The position numbers and the translations under genes were made by a program. The notes beneath the pieces were generated by a model. It had not been told where the DNA came from. It did not search any database and saw only the letters and a list, made by a program, of their open reading frames with translations. From NCBI RefSeq assembly GCF_964204645.1, contig NC_134025.1, positions 7,569,001-7,633,000 of the forward strand: a DNA stretch of 64,000 nucleotides. The letters run 5' to 3'. Shown here piece by piece: positions 51,693-63,580 of the stretch. Origin of the DNA: Tubulanus polymorphus. Taxonomy: Eukaryota; Nemertea; Palaeonemertea; Tubulaniformes; Tubulanidae. Position 1 is the first letter of the stretch, and each line of letters starts with the position of its first letter.

Positions 51693-53243
51693 CTATTTAC
51701 GTAAAAAGTTTATAGGTACGGCACAATTACAGGATATGTTTATTTCAATCCATTGAGGAGTGAATGAATTTGCATAATCATCATAAGCTCGAGCTTCAAC
51801 CAGAGTCCAGCCTTTTTTCTGCATGCACCGCGAACCCGCTTCTGTAACAAAAAAGCAAGAAGAATCAGTAATGTAATATATGCTTAAGTATATTAGCATA
51901 TACTGGAAATATGGAAAGACAAATATAATCCTCAGTTCTACTTACTGGAACTACAAGGCTTTTGTCCCTGGCGACAAGTCGATGTCCATGTTCTTGTCTT
52001 TGGACGAACGATAACTCGTTCCTGATTAACGTTTATCCCTTCAGTGATAATTTCGAAGTTTTCGATACTTTTACAAACATCGTCGTAAATTACATCCTGA
52101 TATTGTCCGCCCTGATTTTCAATCGCCTCCGACGAGCGGTGTTGACCGACCGATTCCTTCGATTCTGTTGGAAATTGATTTGTTTCAGTCGTTTCGTGAT
52201 CATTTGATAATGTTCGTAGTGAGTGTTCCGTATTAGGATTAATTAATGTTTGTCCATTATCCGCCCCATTGTATCGATTTACACGCGTTTGTTTTTTGAT
52301 CGCATCCTGTGTGAAGTCAAATGATTCTGGACCTTCCATTTGCCGTATTGCAGATTTCTACATAATGCATGCAACAAAATCGTTTTATAGTGACCGCGCT
52401 TTATCTATGAGTAGCGTAACACACAATATAACACATAAATATTCTTACCAATCTATTCACCATCATATTGAGATGTGTCCATATGGCCTTGCGCTGAGGC
52501 ATCTTCTTCAGTTCAATTATCCCTGTGTTGTTATGCGTCACATCATGTGATATCTCTTTTGCTTTAGACGATCGTTTGAAAGCTCGACTCTAATTCGTAA
52601 AATTCGATTCGTAAAATATTAGCTTACAGGCCGCCAATCGAAAATATATTTTAACGTTTCAAATTCGACAAACAATTAGCTTCCATATGGTTATAGTTTG
52701 TAAACACTTACCTGACGAATTTCTGAAATTGTTCCGGCCTGTATGTAGAAACCTGAAATATACATTCTTCATATTTCACCACGATTCCAATTTCAAAACA
52801 ACCGCCTACCAACGTACGTATCCAAATTCACGTGTAAAAATGTCAGAAAGCAACCTCATGTTTTATCAATATGGTATAAGCTTATATACATGATGAAATT
52901 TGGCAGAAAGAGATTTTAGAGAAGAGATATTCAACTGCATAATTCATCATATTTCAATAGCCCAGCCGGGAGCACCGTTTAAAATAGGTTTCCATTACAA
53001 ATGGATGCCTTATAGGATAGACAATAAAAGATGAAACAGATTCTAAATGCATGTACATCCATGTTCGTTTGGCGCTGTGGGGTTTAGTTATTTCAGTTTC
53101 AATGATCCGAACACCTACGCATTCATTTACTTATTCCTTTTGACCCCAGAGAATAAAAAAATCTTACCATCAACGGAAAGTGTCAATACAGCCATTAGAA
53201 CAACAGTAGACGTCCACAGGGATCGTTTCATATCCATGATCAT
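51693..53243 (-). CDS. Neurotrophin/Spaetzle-type secreted cystine-knot ligand
   Basis: Neurotrophins are secreted dimeric growth factors that act on Trk and p75 receptors; Spaetzle is the related Toll ligand of arthropods. Exons 53168-53243, 52712-52752, 52449-52589, 51946-52357 and 51693-51841 join in phase to 272 residues. A hydrophobic signal peptide (WTSTVVLMAVLTLSVDG) is followed by a polar propeptide containing the furin-type site RVNR at about residue 110. The C-terminal domain has exactly six cysteines in the neurotrophin order: VCKSIENFE, WTSTC, QKPC, SRC, then the paired SCNC just before the end. Family hallmarks VC(D/K)S near the first Cys and (A/S)CxC(V/A) at the end are present. 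Cys spacing is 33, 7, 8, 32 and 2, with the middle loop shorter than in NGF. True neurotrophin versus Spaetzle-like cannot be settled by eye. Confidence 0.82.
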
Positions 53244-56200
53244 TCTAACCTGTAAAAAAAAGATTATTTGGAGTGCATTAAACCTTCGTTGTCCTGGGCT
53301 CAGTTTCACAAAAAAACGATTAAATCTTAAATCGATTTAAATCCTTAATGCACGATGCACGATGTTCCTTATCAGCCTCCATAGTACAAAAAGCAAATTG
53401 AGAAAATATATCCTAGAATCAACTTATGCGCTCACGGAAGAGTGAGTAATTCAACTAACCGGATATAAGTTAAAGAAGCCATGAAGCTGGGTATTTGTCG
53501 ACCTTATACAAAGAAACTAATTATTTTGGGGATTTTTCATCGAAAATTTCAATAGATTTGTTTGGCAACCCCAGGCCTCAATTCCGCAGCTTCGATTATG
53601 CAAACTGTTTCTAAAACCTGAATTAAGGAACTCACTACGAATTGGAATGATACAACCACGTCGAATATCTCGTTTCTGCGAGAAATAAAATTGCTCCACA
53701 TTTTTACACCCATCGTTCTACAATGGGGGTGGCGCATTGAATAACTCACTACAGATTTGGAGAATATCCAAAAATGGAGTAACACAAATTTGATTCTTAA
53801 GGGCATCGGCAAATATGTCGGCTATCTTTGATCTACGTACATACTTTCTACTCCCTATAGCATCAATCGCCTTTTATTTTTTCGAATCAATGAAGTCATT
53901 AAAACATACTTTTCAAAGATTAAAGTGGTTAGTCAGTAATTTTCCAATTGACTTGTCTTAGAATAATTAGTCCGCATTCATGCATTCAAAGGATGCATAT
54001 CATTCTTTTTATATGTTTTTGACGCAAAGACAAAAAACGCATAAAGCCAAGAAGACCTACCGCTAGACACAATCGGCAGCATCGTATCCTGAAACACCTA
54101 TAGGAGTATGTTCATCGTTGAATAATAAAGCAGCCTTTTAGCACTTCACTGGTGGACGTCATCGTCGAAGCAGCGACACATTGACGAAAGATTGACAAGG
54201 TTAGCTCGTCCAGATTTTATACCGACTATCTGAAAAACACCCACGCTCTGAAAATTTCTCGACCAATATCCGTCGCGAGAAAGTCGGTTAGAATACAGAA
54301 CTGATCTATATATCTAACTGGCAACTCTGTGACTTGCTTTTGAATATTGTATGATAAAATGATCCGTTGTTAATCCTGTGTTTTTACAGATTAAGCGTAA
54401 AAATGAGGTTATATTCAGACAGCTTTCCTAGAAATCACGTAAAAATGATTGCAGACGCAGTTCTCTTTACTTCTACGATTTCAAATCAGTCATTAGATCA
54501 TGTTTGTTTTGCATAAATTTTTCCTAAAATAGAAAATGCAACGTTTGCTAGAAAAACATAGATAATCAGCTTCTTCAGTTGTTATTTGGAATATATGTGT
54601 TTTTCTTCGTTTCCATTCGATACGAAAACCCCGCGATATTATGTTTACTTTCATAAACTGGGTTATTTTGCGGTTTGACAATCGTTTTCCTTAAACTCAT
54701 CTTAGACGACTAGCTGATTTGAAAACGAACATCAATGATAGGATTATGGATACCAAGGTTATTTCTTCAAAATGTCACCGAGACCAAAGCCCAAGTCTAT
54801 TTGTTCTGCATACGTGTCATCATTTGTTGCAATATCAGTATTGAAGATGACGTCATGAGGATTATGGTCAAACCATCGAAAATAAATCATTAACTACAAC
54901 CAATTCGGAATCGGTTGGTCGTTCTGAGCTTGTAATTTTCGAGATTTATTCTGAGTTAACTAAGTCGGAATAAACTGGTTTTCTTACAAATAAGTTTCCG
55001 TGACGCGTTCGTACGTATTGTAAAAATAAGGGGCTGTCCATATAAGACGGCACAAAATTGCAGAATTTCGACCCCCTCCCCCATGTCCACAGAATACCCA
55101 CTCCTAGCCCCTCCTATTGTCCATCGGACAAAAGCAATTAAAGACATTGGACATGGTCATGTCAAATAATGTTTTTTTCTTTCACTTAATCATTTATTAT
55201 ACACCTTCGACTACAGTTCGTTATACCATACATTATCTTGAAGACATATATATTACAACTATTTCCCCCTTATTCGTGTAACCGTCGATCTGTGAAGGTA
55301 AACCCGGTTCTCCGCCATCTGTAACCGGCTGGTTGTTGTATCGGCAGGCTGGCTGGGGAACTAGCATTTACACCAGCGGTACAGGATTCCATCCATCAGG
55401 AACAACAAGGCAGTTAAACCTTATACGTACAATCTTTATTGCATCCCGGAATGAGAATGATTATCATAGCTTTACATAGTCTTTATATACAGAATCATGA
55501 GTATAATGTGAGAACTAGGTGTCAGACAAGTTGTAGACATCAGGACTCGCAAACAAACAACTAGTGACATGTTTGAGAGACATAAATTAATTATCGATGA
55601 GCACTGACTACAGCTAATTATTGTGAAAACATATTGAGTAATGTCATATGTTGATTACGACCTTAAAGCACATATTGACACTATAGTCATAAGTTATATT
55701 GTATTATTATTATTATTATTATTATGATTATGATTATTATTATTATTATCATTATTAATATGTAGTAGAGCTATGAAATGTTATGAACTGTTCGATATGA
55801 CATTGTAGATCTATATGATTACGAAATATGCAAATTATATCAGGGTGACATTCGAAGTTGAAGTAATCAATGTAATCAAAAATACATAAAGATGTATTTT
55901 TGATGTAATGCACTTAATGATTTGTTCTGGCTTACAGGAAAATGAGGATGTTCACATCCAAACGACCCCATCCCCCTTGTCCACAAAAGTACAAAGTTCA
56001 CAAACCCCCTCCCCCTTGACTTTGACGGGAGAAAAAAGTTAATTTCTTTTTTGTATCCGTCATCCAATTTATCTAAAAAGCAAAAAAGCTAAAAAGCATC
56101 CCATTCGCGCCAGCGGGTTAATATGCTGGAAATCATGGTTGATTTGTACCCAGACAGCGGTCACAAGAATGTTCTCTGGGTAGGACTCGTCTGTGGATGG

Positions 56201-58547
56201 GAATGTGGGAGAAACAAACAACACGCACTATGTTTACAATTTCTAAAATGCTCCAACAAAATTAATGAGCAACAAATTGAAACAATGACATGTCTTAAAC
56301 CCTCATGGTTTCCACGGTTCAATGTATAGAGTACTGATTCGGGATGTTGACAAAACAACAGTAGAAACTTCTCGAGTTACTTCCCGAACCTAATGGCTCG
56401 GAATGAATGCAGAATTTCTTTCAGGCTTCGTCCCAGAACACGTGAAAGAGATACTGTCGACACCATTAGTCACGTGCTGTGATTAATGAAGAACATTCAC
56501 CTGCTGACTCTAACGCCAAATGTGATCTTCACAAATAAACTTCATTATGAGAACAAATCGATGAGGTAAAACCAGACGACTAGAGGGTAATTCATTTCGT
56601 TGTCTTCATTAATCTCCATTAGGTAAAGGTTATGGGCCATAGACTTCAAATTCCGAGTTCCTATTATTCACATTACGATTGAGACCTAAATATAGTGTAA
56701 CGACCTGCTTCGCTCAATTACAGTTCATATTTACTGTTTTCTTCTCCGTGTGAAATATGAAATCTAACTCCACGAATCTCGCTGCTAATTTCGAATTCGC
56801 TCGCTTTGCAGAACGTATTCATTAGTGAAAATCTTTAAGTATAAGCATTCACGATTATGAACTTTTGTATTCGAAAGCGCGTTTTTCTAATAACGTAAAA
56901 AGAAAAGAAATAAGCTGAACAGTTCGGCACACGGAACGGTTCGGGTTACACATCGCAAATGTCATTGTCATCTTGTGATAATGATCTACATAGTATTTAC
57001 GATATTTCGAGGACGCTGGAATGGGAGTGTTTTCCGTGTTTGAAGCTCAAATTCCACCAAAATAAGCCTTTCTCTATAACGAATTCAGAAAGGCTCGTTC
57101 GTTTGCGTCAATGCTTGTACCACCATTGTTTGATCGTTCACGGCGCCTTAATCAACTAAAAGGCAATCAGATATAAAAATAACATTATTACCCAGAACAA
57201 CGCAAAAATATGGACTTTATTTTGACGAATTGACCCGACCAGGACGAGTGAATTATGAATTATGAACGACTCCATTGTTCGTTTCGTTCACTGGAATGGG
57301 TCGTCATGGGGTTCCCACTGTTGTTCTTGTTTAATAAGCTATGGTTTCATATGAATTGCTTATAAGCTGTAATTCTAGCTAAACAGACAAGAACTAGTAT
57401 TCTTTCGACACTGAATTACTTAATGGTCTTACTTACATGATTTGCGAACGATTATCATGATTCACGCTGATAGTGATTATACCGTTTACGATGTAAGTTG
57501 ATGTAATCAATTTTCACTGACTGAAGTAAGGTGATCTGAAAAAGTTTTACTTTCTTTTTAAATGATTAACTAACGGTAAAAAGTAACACGATATACAAAA
57601 TACAGTGTATCGACTTTCTCTTAGAATATATTTTGTGACTTTCTGCATTAATTAAAAAGGTCTTAGAAATAAACCTGTGGATACGTATGTATGGTTATGT
57701 TGGTATTTAACTATTCTCCTAGTATCAAATTCCTGTTTGATGTATTAGGTTGGGTGAATTCTAAAAACCGCAGTGGGTTTCGCCTGAAAATTGAAGAGGC
57801 CATAATTGTACATGAATTGTTAACTCTCCAAAAACTGGATAGAGATTCGATGTTTTTTAATCTAATCAATGATATCGCTCGCCAAAACAGAATAATTCAA
57901 GTTCAGTGTCTTCTTATTCAGCCCGAGGTATTTCCATCCAAATTTAAGATACTTATAGTAATCTTGAATTGTTCCTGCTTCGGCGTGCTTTATAAAGTAC
58001 GATATGTTTTTCAATTGGTTTTATATAACCTGTTCATTAGCCATTTATAACCCTCGTGTGTCAAATACGCGCACGGAACTTTTGTTTGATAATTTGTATA
58101 TTATGCCGATTTGGGCCGCTTCACAGTTTGAAACCCGATTACAAAACCGTAATAAATCCACAGATGATTAACACGTTTCTAAATGATCCTTTCATTCAGA
58201 AAAATTCAGACGCCTGCACATTCACGCATGCATTGTTATTTACATTTAAAAGCTGTACCAAGGAAAACCCGATCAAGAATAACTGCCGTAAAGATCCATT
58301 TGCAAATGCCTTCATATAATATATATAAATCCTTAGAATTTTTGTTTGTTTTTGACAAATTGATTGTGTCATTTATGAATTTTAAAGCCTGTCACGACGC
58401 TTAGTTTTCAAGTGAATTCTTTTTCTCAATAATGAACTAATCGTCCTTTTTCATGACGTATTGTACAGTATTTATTTGTTTTTCAGTTCAGTGTATATAT
58501 GTTACACGATAGACATCGACCGGGAAGGAAAGTTTTCAATAATCAAA
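53244..58547. other. 5.3-kb gene-poor stretch
   Basis: No exon that I can support. Contents: promoter side of the neurotrophin-like gene; two similar C-rich patches (CCCCCTCCCCC.TGTCCACA) at about 55071 and 55970 that may be remnants of one repeat; an ATT microsatellite (about 55690-55755); several ORF-length frames of 60-120 codons without recognisable domains. A 119-codon frame at 57691-58050 has no recognisable family. A TTTTTCAG acceptor-like site at about 58486 could be the start of the exon carrying the next gene. Confidence 0.5.
55690..55755. repeat. ATT trinucleotide microsatellite
   Basis: An ATT run with a few ATG/ATC interruptions in intergenic DNA. Confidence 0.9.
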
Positions 58548-59504
58548 ATGCCTATCTCTCACGGTAAAGTGAACTGGTGGACAAATCCCCGAAAACAACA
58601 ATCTTCTTCACGGATACGCGTTTCTACCAATATTGAAGAACGTTATCTTGAAAATGATCGTATGGATGATGCGTTAGACACTTGTTTGGATACATTTGAA
58701 AAGGAAAAGTTGCGAGTGAAAGCCGACCGGGAATTCATGATCAAACAGGCGAAAGATGATGCACAGCGTGTCTTCGACATGAGAAGAGTTGTTGAACGAT
58801 TACAGGCTGAGCAAAGAGAGAGAAAATTTCAGGAAGATCATGCGAAACGGAAAGCCAGTGGATGGCGGATTGCTCGTATCCATATGGAGCAAATGGCTCG
58901 CGCCAAAACGGCGAAGTCACTGAGCGCTCTAACCGCATCGAATAGCACTGCTTACACCCCTGACGAATGCGTCCGACTCCCATCGAGGAGATCAAAGTCG
59001 TCTAGATCATTCGCATCACCACCAAGTGGAGAAATAAACAACAACGACGAAGCTTTAGACGACGAAGATGATTATGGCACTGAATCTGCATTCGTGCCAC
59101 CATACCGTTCATCCCGACCGTTCAAACCTCCAACTAGAACGCCCAAAGTGCGACAAAAAGTAGCGGATACAACAGCAATATTCGGATCAAAATGCCAAGA
59201 AGAAAAAAAGTCAAAACAACGCCCCCAAACTGCATTTGCGCGACTTGCTGATCGGAAAACTCCGCGTGTAGCAGGTTCAAGGGGTCGCTCATACCAACAT
59301 CTTAAGACTAGTTTACATATTGACAGTAAAACCGACAATGAAAGAGACCAAGCCAGAAAACAAGCAATGAGTAAACTACAAGAAACCAGAAAAATGGAGG
59401 AAAATCGTTTAAGATCCCGCATCGATGCATTTTATAAGGATTTAGATGGTTTTGTTACACGACCAAAACCTCTGGAGAAACGCGATATTGAATATTCCTT
59501 GTGA
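58548..59504 (+). CDS. Unrecognised charged, partly coiled-coil protein (intronless coding region)
   Basis: A 318-residue frame from the ATG at 58548 (MPISHGKVNWWTNPRK) to TGA 59502-59504. I do not recognise the family. It is strongly charged. Residues about 30-110 are Glu/Arg/Lys-rich and likely helical (KEKLRVKADREFMIKQAKDD, then RRVVERLQAEQRERKFQ). A Ser/Arg-rich linker and an acidic patch (DEALDDEDDYGTES) follow, then a basic Pro/Arg segment with RPQTAFARLADRKTPR, and a second helical stretch near the C-terminus (RKMEENRLRSRIDAFYKDLD). The words RPQTAF and RPKP recall ciliary or microtubule-associated proteins, which is only an impression. No signal peptide or membrane segment. An upstream in-frame ATG at 58461 is less likely, because a possible splice acceptor lies between the two. 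Confidence 0.7.
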   Translation: MPISHGKVNWWTNPRKQQSSSRIRVSTNIEERYLENDRMDDALDTCLDTFEKEKLRVKADREFMIKQAKDDAQRVFDMRRVVERLQAEQRERKFQEDHAKRKASGWRIARIHMEQMARAKTAKSLSALTASNSTAYTPDECVRLPSRRSKSSRSFASPPSGEINNNDEALDDEDDYGTESAFVPPYRSSRPFKPPTRTPKVRQKVADTTAIFGSKCQEEKKSKQRPQTAFARLADRKTPRVAGSRGRSYQHLKTSLHIDSKTDNERDQARKQAMSKLQETRKMEENRLRSRIDAFYKDLDGFVTRPKPLEKRDIEYSL

Positions 59505-60272
59505 TACAATATGTTGATGAAAACGATGCCGATTGTCTCCGTCGGGTGATATAATGAGCGATGGGATGAATCTAAGAAATCTGATGAAGACCATCAGCGT
59601 CATTTGTTCTGAAAAGGTCACTGACTTCACCACCAGAAAGCTTGTCACGCGATTCTCTCTCTCTCTCTCCACATTAGAGCCTTCAACCCCGCTCTCTCAA
59701 CTCTCTCTCAACCTGCGCTCTCTTATTTTCTACTAATTCATCATCTGGGTTATTGATGAAATAAAGATTTTGACTATATCGACCTCAACTAAACCAAATA
59801 ATAACGCCTGGATTGAGTATTGAGTGTTGGCCTCCATCTCTGTTCTAGGCCAAGAGGACAATTACTGAATAATAATTAATTGTTCAATTTTTCAAACAAT
59901 TGAATTCAAAAATATTAAATTCTTTACACACAAACCAGGATGAAATATTTCACAATTAAAAGTTAATCTGAAGTAATGATTTCTGTCCATCGCTTTCATT
60001 GAAATAGAGGCGCCCAATTGTAAATGACTTAAATATTCTATTCATCTTAATTTTTACGTGTAATTTCTTGTTCCATTGTTACTTAATTGGTTGTATACGT
60101 CGTAACTTTTCGGTAAACAACTAAACACAGCTAACTTTATTCAACCTAAAAACACCTCTTTCACGAAGTCTACTTCGCACCGCCTACGACGATATTTGCG
60201 CTTAAGAACATTCGTAATTGCCATGTCACAGTAGACATTACGGCTTATATTACATGATGTATGTCCATAGTA

Positions 60273-60366
60273 TCCTCCCTCGGCAGGGATTCGTACCTGG
60301 TGGCATCACTTCTGTACCGTGGCAATCTCAGGATGCCATCAGGTTCGAATCCATGCCGGGGGAGGA
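60273..60366. repeat. 94-nt hairpin whose two arms each resemble a tRNA T-arm
   Basis: Left arm 60273-60307 and right arm 60332-60366 are inverted copies, matching at 31 of 35 positions, with a 24-nt spacer. The right arm contains GGTTCGAATCC, the B-box/T-arm word of tRNAs. The left arm contains the complementary form on the other strand. A single complete tRNA cloverleaf does not fit. Confidence 0.8.
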
Positions 60367-61384
60367 TGGGCCATTGTCACTGGAAAAATGAACCACTTCT
60401 CAAACAGGACTGGAAGTTGCTTTTTCGAACTCGCAAATGTTTTCATGGTTTCGACGATTAATACGTTGTGCACTAATTACGACTTATGAAGACAATGACT
60501 TAGACTTAGTTGGGACTCAGAATTAAATGAGACGATATAAGTTATGCCCGAAGTTATGTGAAAGACTTTCAGTGACCGAGTTTGATTGTATTGCACTGTA
60601 TAAATGCGATTCTTCCAAGAACGCAGACACTAGCCATGTCTGTTTCTGTAGTTCTGTCGATGAATAATTCAAAATAGATTCTTTATATTTTACCTACCAG
60701 TACACATGTGTGTATGAATGATAAATGAAAAAGTGGCTGCTGAGCAGCTTATTTTTTATGAACCAAATCCATGTTTCAGATGAGGCAATGTCAAACGTTT
60801 CTATCAAGATTTGTCAGTTCAAATGAGGGTTTCAGAAAATACGAGGTTTGTAAACGATTTTAGAAGCTATTGAAGACTTGTTGAGCGTTTTCTGAGCAAT
60901 CACTCCTATGGGATCCTGCTGCAAATGAAAAACACGTGATATTCAATATCGTGTGCGTGCTCGAGATGTTATCTGTTTGGTACTTGACACGCAGTGCATC
61001 CATTATAAATGAGTGTGATTTTAAGCGGCGTTTGATCTAGACTATGTGACTTCTAGCCAAATATAAGCTACGTCATACTTAAAAACGAAAGGAATGCTCC
61101 ATTTGATAAATAGCATTTTTGAAAAATGACCTTTGAATGATGTCTAACATTATAGAATCAAAATTTCTAAGAAATATTCATGAATGTTTCGAGGAAATCC
61201 CCAGCTACACTAAATCAGACATTATACATACAGACATGTATAAAAGCAAATGATAGGTCTACATTTTGTTCGCTTGGTATATGTTCCATATGGCAATCCA
61301 TTTACGTAACACTGAAAAACTTGTATATATGTGTGTATGTGTTTCAGGGTACAAGATTCAGATACAAAATTCAGAATAAAAACT

Positions 61385-61515
61385 TAGAACCCGTGGAACC
61401 CATCCTCGCTTGCCAGGGGTCCGGTATCACTCCCGAACTCGCTTCCCAGCGAACAGCTTTAGCGTAGTGGGTTCGAATCCGGCCTTGACTGGTGAAGATG
61501 CGTGGAACCTAGTTC
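61385..61515. repeat. Second tRNA-T-arm-bearing sequence, possible SINE or decayed tRNA
   Basis: The plus strand reads TTTAGCGTAGTGGGTTCGAATCCGGCC, which fuses an A-box-like word (TAGCGTAGTGG) directly to a B-box (GGTTCGAATCC). The opposite strand of the preceding 60 bp carries GCGAGTTCGGG and GGGTTCC words. This looks like another weak inverted pair, similar in plan to 60273-60366. No intact tRNA can be drawn. Confidence 0.45.
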
Positions 61516-61548
61516 AACGTGCCGGGTATCTATAGAATACATATTTCT

Positions 61549-62695
61549 ACATTTTCCTACAAAATAGGCTTTTAATAAAACCTTTATTGCTTTCCACAAT
61601 TTCTGCTCGCATTTGGGAACGTCCATCCGATAGGGGATACAGGCGAACACCGTTTTCACACTTTGGAATAACTTCATCTTTCCCAGGAATAAGATAACGA
61701 ATCGTTGGAATAGTTGAAATCCGAACAGGCGCATCTATTGACTGCTGGAATTTGATACTCATTACGCCAACAACCATTATTAACGAAGTAATAAACAAAC
61801 AAAAGAGGTTTTGTGATGAATTAACTTTTTCATATTTAATAATCCGGATTTCATCATAATGTTATAATGTTATAATGTTATCAACTCTTGGAAGATAAAT
61901 CCACCATATTTCGAGATTATTCAAACTGAAAATCACATTTAATTAAGGGATTTCCCTAATTACGCGCGCATAGAGATCGGATTAGCTTCATGATTAAGAA
62001 TTCAATTAATTCGTGAGTAACGTCATGCAAACCTTCGGTACTGTGTAACACTCGCAAGATTCACCGCAAGCCTCTATCCGCGTTGGTTCACAACTATCAT
62101 TTTTCTTTATCATACCGGCATCATACTCCCTTTTACTATAACCTCTCCTGAAAAAGCACAATTCTGTCCGTGGTTTAATTCATGAATTGACCTTTTTGTT
62201 CCGAGTGGTTGTGTGTTCCTCCGAGGGATAAGAAAAACCGAAAATCGTTTAAATAGGAGATGGTTGAGAAATAGTAAATAAAACGCGGTTGTTGACTTAC
62301 GTACTTGCAACATTGATTTTCTTCGCACTTGACGCACGTGGTCAGTACCCAAGTTCCGTTCTCAGTGGTTACGTAATATTCGCTGTCCAATGTGTTGAGG
62401 AAATCTTCTTTGATTTCTGCAATAACCAAAACAAATTAATACAAGACAAATATGTTTTCAAGACTAAACGATAAAAGTCTGATAAAAGATAAAAACTATA
62501 AAAAACAAATAAATTATCTTATAACTAGATGATAATTTCTTCGGAAAAATGTGGTTTTCTCTGGGGGTAATATTTACCTTCAGCCGTCTCAGCCGTGAAA
62601 CATTCACCAACGTGACCGAAAATGTACTGCTCGGTTACAACAAATAGTATGAGAAAGTAACAGCAGAACATTTTTAATTTCATCCCCGAGAACAT
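61549..62695 (-). CDS. Unrecognised small secreted cysteine-rich protein
   Basis: Exons supported: 62578-62695 (MFSGMKLKMFCCYFLILFVV..., a signal peptide, then GECFTAETAE), 62305-62416 (ending TTCVKCEENQCC), and an exon starting at 62147 (RGYSKREYDAG, then SCEPTRIEACGESCECY). The phase fits if the second exon uses the GTACGT donor, not the GTAAG three bases further on. The third exon either runs to TAA at 62006-62008 or splices to a last exon starting at about 61732 (QSIDAPVRISTIPTIRY...). The C-x2-C, CC and CGESCEC patterns suggest a disulphide-rich extracellular domain, perhaps a cystine knot of the CTCK or VWC kind. I do not recognise a family. The 3' end is uncertain. Confidence 0.55.
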
Positions 62696-63370
62696 TGTGA
62701 AGAGCGTTCGATCTTTGGTTCTATCTTCAAAAAACCATGGAATGATTGAAAAGAAAAAGTAGAATAAGATAATAGAAAATAGACTAATTCAGTTTCTTCA
62801 CAGTGTTAAGTTAGACATTTCAGAGTAATTTTTAATTATGGTTAACGACACCTTAGTAAAAATTAAAATCCACAACTATGAAACTGAATCTGCATAAATC
62901 GCCTGGGAGTGGCTCTGTGCCTTCTGGAACAGTGATAATCCAGTTCTGTTCGATTCCGTTAGTCGCTAATTAAAAAGAATTGCCCACAATAATTCCAACA
63001 TATGGCACTTTTCACTTGACCCTTTAATCATTGTCGAGAGCAGAAAGTGGTGTAATTGGACAATTTCTATTGCAAACATATTGTAGATCGTGTAGAATTT
63101 TTCATGGAATAGTTCACAGAATTAGTGAAGTTAATGAGGAAGGATATGGCAATTCAAGTACCACAGGAAACACCCGCGGGTACCGAAACCCATCGTGAAG
63201 AAATTCAACTTAAACGGTATTAGATTGTCATTACTAGAATGAAAAATCTTTGAATGTTTATGATGCAATGTTTTGGGATGTATTAGTGTATGTCGGGGTA
63301 GCATTCGAGGAACTACATCAAACAAGGAACCGCTAGAGGGTGTCATTTTCAACCTTCACGGCGGCGGCCG

Positions 63371-63407
63371 CGCACCTAGAGCGGCGCTGCGCGCCGCTCT
63401 AGGTGCG
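63371..63407. repeat. Perfect GC-rich palindrome (17-bp arms, 3-nt loop)
   Basis: CGCACCTAGAGCGGCGC pairs exactly with the sequence at 63391-63407 around a TGC loop. The surrounding 60 bp is far more GC-rich than the rest of the window. Confidence 0.97.
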
Positions 63408-63458
63408 CTGCGCTACGCTGTCACTTCCTGGTTCCGCTGCGGAATTTAAACATTTAAC

Positions 63459-63580
63459 TAAAAGATCCACAGGGACTTGAAAAAAGGATTTTGACCCCAG
63501 TATCCTAGGTACTATATATAAAAAGACAGTACCTAGGATACTGAGGTCAAAATCGTTTTGTGTCAAGTCAGTGTAAAGAT
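63459..63580. repeat. Long inverted repeat, possible MITE
   Basis: The core arms 63487-63513 and 63528-63554 (GATTTTGACCCCAGTATCCT and its complement) differ at one position and enclose a 14-nt AT-rich loop. Weaker complementarity extends outwards by about 20 bp on each side (CACAGGGACTTGA against TCAAGTCAGTG). Confidence 0.85.

Larger units (their letters stand above)
59505..61548. other. Gene-poor region with hairpin repeats
   Basis: A CT-rich run (about 59655-59720) follows the unknown gene. AATAAA at about 59759 is a possible poly(A) signal. The rest has no supported exon but contains two T-arm-bearing structures described separately. Confidence 0.5.

Noticed and set aside
55031-56040. 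A transposon bounded by GGGGCTGTCCATATAAGACG and C-rich patches
   Set aside because: The matching inverted right end was not found, and the two C-rich patches are in the same orientation, so boundaries cannot be supported.
57691-58050. 119-codon plus-strand frame
   Set aside because: No recognisable motif and AT-rich codon use. Could be a 5' exon or UTR of the next gene, but I cannot support it.
60273-60366. A tRNA gene at the GGTTCGAATCC site
   Set aside because: The sequence is a simple hairpin of two T-arm-like halves; D-arm and anticodon arm are missing.
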